64,000 nt of DNA, taken from Streptomyces sp. AA1529 (lineage in GTDB: Bacteria > Actinomycetota > Actinomycetes > Streptomycetales > Streptomycetaceae). The stretch is from positions 1-64,000 of the forward strand of contig NZ_ALAP01000033.1 in the NCBI RefSeq assembly GCF_000280905.1, written 5' to 3'. Every line of letters begins with the position of its first letter. Position 1 is the stretch's first letter. The notes under the pieces were generated by a model. The model did not search any database. It worked only from the letters and a program-made list of their open reading frames with translations, and had not been told where the DNA came from. Below are positions 59,614 through 64,000 of the stretch, one piece after another. A program made the translations under genes and the position numbers.

Positions 59614-60801
59614 ATGGCTGACTCCGCCCACCCCGTCTATCTCGACCACGCCGCCACCACGCCCATGTGGCCCGAAGCGGTGCGGACGATGACCGAACAG
59701 CTCGCGGTCGTCGGCAACGCCTCCTCGCTGCACGGCGCGGGACGGCGGGCCCGGCGCACGGTGGAGGAGGCCCGCGAGTCGCTCGCGGCCTCGCTCGGGG
59801 CACGCCCCAGCGAGGTCGTCTTCACCGCGGGCGGGACCGAGGCGGACAACCTCGCCGTCAAGGGGCTCTACTGGGCCCGCCGGGACGAGGACGCCCGCCG
59901 CACCCGGGTGCTGGCCGGGCCGGTGGAGCACCACGCCGTGCTGGACGCCGTCGAGTGGCTGGCCGAGCACGAGGGCGCCCGCCTGGAGTGGCTGCCGGTG
60001 GACGCGTACGGCCGGGTGCACCCGGAGGCGCTGCGCGAGGCCATCGCCCGCGATCCCTCCGACGTCGCGCTGGCCACCGTCATGTGGGCGAACAACGAGA
60101 TCGGCACGGTCACCCGGATACCGGAACTCGCCGAGGTCGCCGCCGAGTTCGATGTGCCGCTGCACTCGGACGCGGTACAGGCGTTCGGCCAGCTCGACCT
60201 CTCCTTCAGCGGGTCCGGGCTCGCCTCGATGGCCGTCACCGGTCACAAGACCGGCGGCCCCTACGGGGTCGGCGCGCTGCTGCTGCGGCGCGCGTACGCG
60301 CCGGTGCCGCTGCTGCACGGCGGGGGCCAGGAGCGGCACGTACGCTCCGGCACGCTGGACACCCCGGCCATCGCCGCGTTCGCCACGGCCGGACGGGTCT
60401 CCGTCGAGCGGCGGGCCGACTTCGTCCGCGAGGTGGGCGGCCTGCGGGACGCGCTGGTGGCCGCCGTCCGTGACGCCGTACCGGACGCGGTGCTCAACGG
60501 CGACCCGGATCCGGCCGGGCGGCTCGCGGCCAACGCGCACTTCTCCTTCCCGGGCTGCGAGGGGGACTCACTGCTGCTGCTCCTGGACGCGCAGGGGATC
60601 GCGTGTTCGACCGGCTCGGCCTGCACGGCGGGCGTCGCCCAGCCCAGCCATGTGCTGCTGGCCACCGGCACCGAACCCGACCTCGCCCGGGGCACCCTCC
60701 GCTTCTCGCTGGGCCACACCACCACCAAGGCGGACGTGGACGCGCTGGCGCAGGCGATCGGCCCGGTCGTCGAGCGGGCCCGCACCGCGGGGCTGAGCTA
60801 G
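59614..60801 (+). CDS. cysteine desulfurase (NifS/IscS type)
   Basis: A protein of 395 aa. It begins [21 protein letters not shown]. The PLP lysine is in [17 protein letters not shown] and the catalytic Cys in [36 protein letters not shown] is the substrate-binding region. It lies about 0.9 kb ahead of mnmA (one gene between), so it is the likely sulfur donor for tRNA 2-thiouridylation and probably also serves iron-sulfur assembly. Confidence 0.95.
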   Translation: MADSAHPVYLDHAATTPMWPEAVRTMTEQLAVVGNASSLHGAGRRARRTVEEARESLAASLGARPSEVVFTAGGTEADNLAVKGLYWARRDEDARRTRVLAGPVEHHAVLDAVEWLAEHEGARLEWLPVDAYGRVHPEALREAIARDPSDVALATVMWANNEIGTVTRIPELAEVAAEFDVPLHSDAVQAFGQLDLSFSGSGLASMAVTGHKTGGPYGVGALLLRRAYAPVPLLHGGGQERHVRSGTLDTPAIAAFATAGRVSVERRADFVREVGGLRDALVAAVRDAVPDAVLNGDPDPAGRLAANAHFSFPGCEGDSLLLLLDAQGIACSTGSACTAGVAQPSHVLLATGTEPDLARGTLRFSLGHTTTKADVDALAQAIGPVVERARTAGLS

Positions 60802-60860
60802 CCGCACCGGACGACGCCGCACGCCCGGCCATCCGCCCGGGCGGTCACCCGTCCCGGCGG

Positions 60861-61661
60861 TCACTTGTCCCGGAGCGTGCTCTCCACCCGCATCTCGGTG
60901 CGCACCATCCGCAGATACTTGTCCCAGTCCCAGTGCCGCCCCGGATCGGTGTGGTCGGCGCCCGGGACCTCGTTGTGGCCGATGATGTGCCGCCGGTCGG
61001 CGGGGAAGCCGTAGCGCGAGCAGATCCCCGCCGTCAGCCGGGCGGAAGAGCGGTACATGGCGTCCGTGAAGTCCTGCGGACGGTCTATCCAGCCCTCGTG
61101 CTCCACCCCGATGCTGCGCTCGTTGTACTCCTTGTTCGCCGCGTGGAAGGCGACGTCCAGCTCGCGGATCATCTGGATGATCTGCCCGTCCTGGCAGACG
61201 ATGTAGTGCGCCGCGGCCCGGTGCTCGGGATCCCGGAAGACCTTCACGGCGGCCGCCGCGCTGCCCTGCGTGACATGCACGATCACCCGGTCGATGCCGT
61301 AGTCGGCGGGCCGGTCGCTGCGGCGCATGTTGGCGTCGGCGGCGGCCACCCAGCGGGCGCGGGTGTCGTCCACCGCACCCTCCAGCCGCGGCTTGTCGTT
61401 CCCCGGCATCCGCCACCACCAGCGCTTGAGCTCCTGCTGGGTGGCCACCCCGAGCACACCGAGGCCCACGAGGGTGCTGCCGCCGATCAGCAGCCGCCGC
61501 CGGGCGACCCCGCGCCCGCGCGCGCCTTCCCGGCCGCCGTCGCCGGAGGTGCCGGCGCCCTCGTCCGGACCGCCGGAACCGGCCGCCCGGCCGTCGCCGG
61601 GGCCGCACCCGGAGCCGTCCGCCGGGCCGTCCTCGTGTCCGTCATCCGCCGCTGGTCCCAT
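60861..61661 (-). CDS. N-acetylmuramoyl-L-alanine amidase (Amidase_2 family), exported
   Basis: A protein of 266 aa from the ATG at 61661 (AGGGAGCGC upstream); the frame is open further upstream but without family features. A long acidic/Gly-rich start precedes [21 protein letters not shown], a twin-arginine-like signal or anchor. The zinc amidase residues lie in [54 protein letters not shown]. It should cleave the peptide from MurNAc in peptidoglycan. It is divergent from mnmA; the 55-bp gap must hold both promoters. Confidence 0.9.
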   Translation of the reverse strand: MGPAADDGHEDGPADGSGCGPGDGRAAGSGGPDEGAGTSGDGGREGARGRGVARRRLLIGGSTLVGLGVLGVATQQELKRWWWRMPGNDKPRLEGAVDDTRARWVAAADANMRRSDRPADYGIDRVIVHVTQGSAAAAVKVFRDPEHRAAAHYIVCQDGQIIQMIRELDVAFHAANKEYNERSIGVEHEGWIDRPQDFTDAMYRSSARLTAGICSRYGFPADRRHIIGHNEVPGADHTDPGRHWDWDKYLRMVRTEMRVESTLRDK

Positions 61662-61716
61662 GCGCTCCCTAACGCGTTCGGGTGGCCGGGAGGTTCCGTC
61701 TACCCTGGAGGGCGCT

Positions 61717-62859
61717 ATGACTACTGCATCCTCGCGGGGCACAGCCTCCGCGCGCCCGCTCCGTGTGCTGGCCGCCATGTCCGGCGGGGTCGACTCCGCC
61801 GTCGCGGCGGCCCGTGCCGTCGAGGCCGGACACGACGTCACGGGTGTGCATCTGGCTCTGTCCGCCAACCCTAAATCGTTCCGCACGGGTGCGCGCGGCT
61901 GCTGCACCGTCGAGGACTCGAACGACGCACGCCGCGCCGCCGACGTCATCGGCATCCCCTTCTACGTGTGGGACCTGGCCGAGCGCTTCCGCGAGGACGT
62001 GGTGGAGGACTTCGTCGCCGAGTACGAGGCGGGCCGCACGCCCAACCCCTGCCTGCGCTGCAACGAGAAGATCAAGTTCGCCGCGCTGCTGGACAAGGCG
62101 CTGGCGCTGGGATTCGACGCCGTCTGCACCGGCCATTACGCCACTGTGATGACGCGTGCGGACGGGCACCGGGAACTGCACCGGGCGAGTGACCAGGCCA
62201 AGGACCAGAGCTATGTGCTGGGGGTACTGGACGAGCGGCAGCTGAGCCACGCACTGTTCCCGCTGGGCGACACCCTCACCACCAAGGAGGAGATCCGCGC
62301 CGAGGCCGCGCGCCGCGGCCTGGCCGTGGCGAAGAAGCCCGACAGCCACGACATCTGCTTCATCGCCGACGGGGACACCCAGGGGTTCCTCGCCTCCCGG
62401 CTCGGCCGGGCCGAGGGCGACGTGGTCGACGAGTCCGGCGCCAAGGTGGGCAGCCACGACGGCGCCTACGGGTTCACCGTCGGCCAGCGCAAGGGCCTGC
62501 GGCTGGGGCACCCGGCCCCGGACGGCAAGCCGCGCTACGTGCTGGACATCTCCCCGGTCGACAACACGGTCACCGTCGGCCCCGCGGCCTCCCTCGACGT
62601 CGCCGCCCTCACCGCGGTCCGCCCCCGCTGGTGCGGGGCGCCCCCGGCGGAGGGCCCCCGCCCCTACACGGCGCAGCTGCGGGCGCACGGCGCCGAGACG
62701 CCGGTCGAGGCGGAGCTGGCCGACGGCGAGCTGCGGGTGCGGTTCGCCGCTCCGGAGCGCGGTGTGGCACCGGGACAGGCGATCGTGCTCTACGACGGCA
62801 CCCGGGTGGTCGGCTCGGCGACGATCGACCGGACGGAGCGCGCCGTCCCGGCGGCCTGA
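61717..62859 (+). CDS. mnmA: tRNA-specific 2-thiouridylase MnmA
   Basis: A protein of 380 aa from the ATG at 61717 with GGAGGG upstream. The PP-loop is [16 protein letters not shown]. The catalytic cysteines are in [14 protein letters not shown] and [19 protein letters not shown]-like tRNA contacts (CTGHYATVM) and [12 protein letters not shown] are conserved. It thiolates U34 of tRNA Lys/Glu/Gln, using sulfur delivered from a cysteine desulfurase such as the neighbour at 59614. Confidence 0.96.
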   Translation: MTTASSRGTASARPLRVLAAMSGGVDSAVAAARAVEAGHDVTGVHLALSANPKSFRTGARGCCTVEDSNDARRAADVIGIPFYVWDLAERFREDVVEDFVAEYEAGRTPNPCLRCNEKIKFAALLDKALALGFDAVCTGHYATVMTRADGHRELHRASDQAKDQSYVLGVLDERQLSHALFPLGDTLTTKEEIRAEAARRGLAVAKKPDSHDICFIADGDTQGFLASRLGRAEGDVVDESGAKVGSHDGAYGFTVGQRKGLRLGHPAPDGKPRYVLDISPVDNTVTVGPAASLDVAALTAVRPRWCGAPPAEGPRPYTAQLRAHGAETPVEAELADGELRVRFAAPERGVAPGQAIVLYDGTRVVGSATIDRTERAVPAA

Positions 62860-62908
62860 GCCGCGCGGTGCCGTCCCGGGGCCGGGCCGGAGCCCCGTGC
62901 CCGCGCGG

Positions 62909-62932
62909 CGGGCCCGGCGCCCGCCGGGCCCG
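62909..62932. terminator. bidirectional hairpin between convergent mnmA and LOG gene
   Basis: CGGGCCCGGCG at 62909-62919 is the exact reverse complement of 62922-62932, with a tiny loop. It lies in the 101-bp convergent gap and can serve both genes. Confidence 0.6.
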
Positions 62933-62960
62933 GGGCCGCACAGCCCGGGCGGGGGCGGCC

Positions 62961-63506
62961 TCAGGCGCCGAGCAGTTCCAGGGCCTGCGGGCCGTCCTCG
63001 GCGAAGCTGACGAGGTCCGCCAGCGGGACGGGCAGGAAGCCCTCGGCCTCCATCCGCGTCATCTGCTGCCGGAGACCGTTGTAGAAGCCCGCGGTGTTGA
63101 GCACCACCACGGGCTTGCTGTGCATGCCGTGCTTGCGCAGCTCCAGGATCTCGGTCGCCTCGTCCAGCGTGCCGGTGCCGCCGACCAGGACCACCACGGC
63201 GTCCGCGCGGTCCAGCAGGAGCGCCTTGCGCTCGGCGAGGTCGGCGGCCACGGCCATCTCGTCGGTGTCCGGCCGCGCCACGTCGCGCAGGAACTCCACC
63301 GAGACGCCGATCAGCCGGCCGCCCGCGCCCTGTACACCGTCGGCCACGACCTTCATCAGTCCCGAGTCCGAGCCGCCCCACACGAGGCTGTGCCCCCGCT
63401 TGCCGAGCAGCTCGGCGAACTCACGGGCTGCTTCGGTGTAGACGCTGTCGAGCTCGGCGGCCGAGCAGAAGACGCAGATGTTCATGGGGGTCGAGGAGGA
63501 GGCCAT
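62961..63506 (-). CDS. LOG-family protein (TIGR00730, cytokinin riboside phosphohydrolase-like)
   Basis: A protein of 181 aa; an alternative start at 63485 gives MNICVFCSAAEL. The family fold is recognised from LVWGGSDSGLMKVVADGVQGAGGRLIGV, KALLLDRADAVVVLVGG and the active-site loop GGTGTLDEATEILELRKHG (the canonical first Pro of PGGxGT is Val here). Members hydrolyse nucleoside 5'-monophosphates to base and ribose phosphate. Physiological role in bacteria is poorly defined. Confidence 0.9.
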   Translation of the reverse strand: MASSSTPMNICVFCSAAELDSVYTEAAREFAELLGKRGHSLVWGGSDSGLMKVVADGVQGAGGRLIGVSVEFLRDVARPDTDEMAVAADLAERKALLLDRADAVVVLVGGTGTLDEATEILELRKHGMHSKPVVVLNTAGFYNGLRQQMTRMEAEGFLPVPLADLVSFAEDGPQALELLGA

Positions 63507-63676
63507 GCGCCCAGCTTAGAGCCGGCCGCCCGGGGCCCGGGAGGGGAGGCGGACGCCGACGGCGTCGGCGGCTGGCTGCGGGCCGGGTGACGGAGTGCGT
63601 ACGCTGTGGCACGCCCCCGGCGTACGCGATGCGGCACTCGGGGCGGGCAGGCCTGTTCAGGGCTGCTGGAGGGCTG

Positions 63677-64000
63677 ATGCAGGGCGGGGGAGCGGAGTTG
63701 GACGCACGGCAGCGGCGGCGCTGGGCCTGGCTGACCGGGACCTGGGCGGTGCTCGTGACGACCGGGGGCCTGCTGACGGTGAGCTGGCAGCAGGAGCCCG
63801 CTTCAGGCGGCAGCGGGCCCGGTTGGTACGACGCGGAGGACGCCCGGCGCTCCGGCGGCGGGGACAGCGGCATCTCGGGCAACCCCATGCACGGCAGCGT
63901 GCCGGTCACTCCGAAGCCCGAGGAGGGCGGGCGGCACGGCGAACTCCGGCCCTCGATCCGCATCCTGCCCCCGGACCACCAGGCCCGGGACCATGCGACG
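63677..64000 (+). CDS. small membrane protein, unknown, cut by window end
   Basis: The ATG at 63677 is preceded by GGAGG at 5 nt, and the frame stays open to the last base (108 codons seen). After QRRRWAWL there is one hydrophobic helix (about residues 18-36: LTGTWAVLVTTGGLLTVSW). A Gly/Asp/Pro-rich hydrophilic region follows, with no recognised domain. The topology suggests a short cytoplasmic start and an exported C-terminal part. The 3' end and any C-terminal domain are outside the window. Confidence 0.6.
   Translation, partial: MQGGGAELDARQRRRWAWLTGTWAVLVTTGGLLTVSWQQEPASGGSGPGWYDAEDARRSGGGDSGISGNPMHGSVPVTPKPEEGGRHGELRPSIRILPPDHQARDHAT

Overview
The window is high-GC actinobacterial DNA of Streptomyces type. 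Third codon positions are overwhelmingly G/C, GTG starts are common, many genes are coupled by ATGA or TGATG overlaps, and there is a PksE-type trans-AT megasynthase. The right half also keeps a gene order I remember from Streptomyces core chromosomes: sdaA-glyA-gcvH-gcvT, SseB-like genes, a peptide ABC transporter, a cysteine desulfurase and mnmA.

1-28940 is the right end of a trans-acyltransferase PKS/NRPS cluster, all on + except the last gene. In order: the 3' end of a PKS (ACP-ACP-MT), a PKS (cMT-KS0-DH-ER-KR-ACP-MT), a PKS (ACP-like-KS-cMT-carrier), an NRPS (C-A-NMT-PCP-C*), a trans protein (acyl-hydrolase-like AT, malonyl AT, FMN enoylreductase), a free-standing AT carved out of a cis-AT PKS module, and a complete methoxymalonyl-ACP set (FkbK-, FkbJ-, FkbI-, FkbH- and FkbG-like). 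The last two modules should give an alpha-methyl-beta-ketoacyl chain amidated by an N-methyl amino acid. That pattern, with methoxymalonyl-ACP and the AT-AT-ER protein, fits oxazolomycin/lajollamycin-type spiro-beta-lactone-gamma-lactams. This assignment is inferred from architecture only.

29213-38350 holds accessory genes: a K+ channel-like protein, a CDF zinc transporter, an MMPL exporter, a divergent LysR regulator with an EamA exporter and an NAD(P)-binding protein, and a single-polypeptide sigma factor-ZAS-TM-CAP fusion.

38619-42266 is a decayed 3.58-kb integrative element inserted at the 3' end of sdaA. It has 66-bp att repeats, 11-bp phased repeats just inside each end, a frameshifted integrase pseudogene, a broken MFS gene, and an intact vapBC pair.

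42201-46952 (-) is a glycine/serine operon, gcvT-gcvH-glyA-sdaA, behind a tandem glycine riboswitch. Rightwards follow a P-loop ATPase, a secreted KPG-repeat protein, two SseB-family proteins, a five-gene peptide ABC transporter, a TRIC-like channel, a hotdog thioesterase, a Dps-like ferritin, cysteine desulfurase, an amidase, mnmA, a LOG-family protein, and the start of a small membrane protein cut by the window end.
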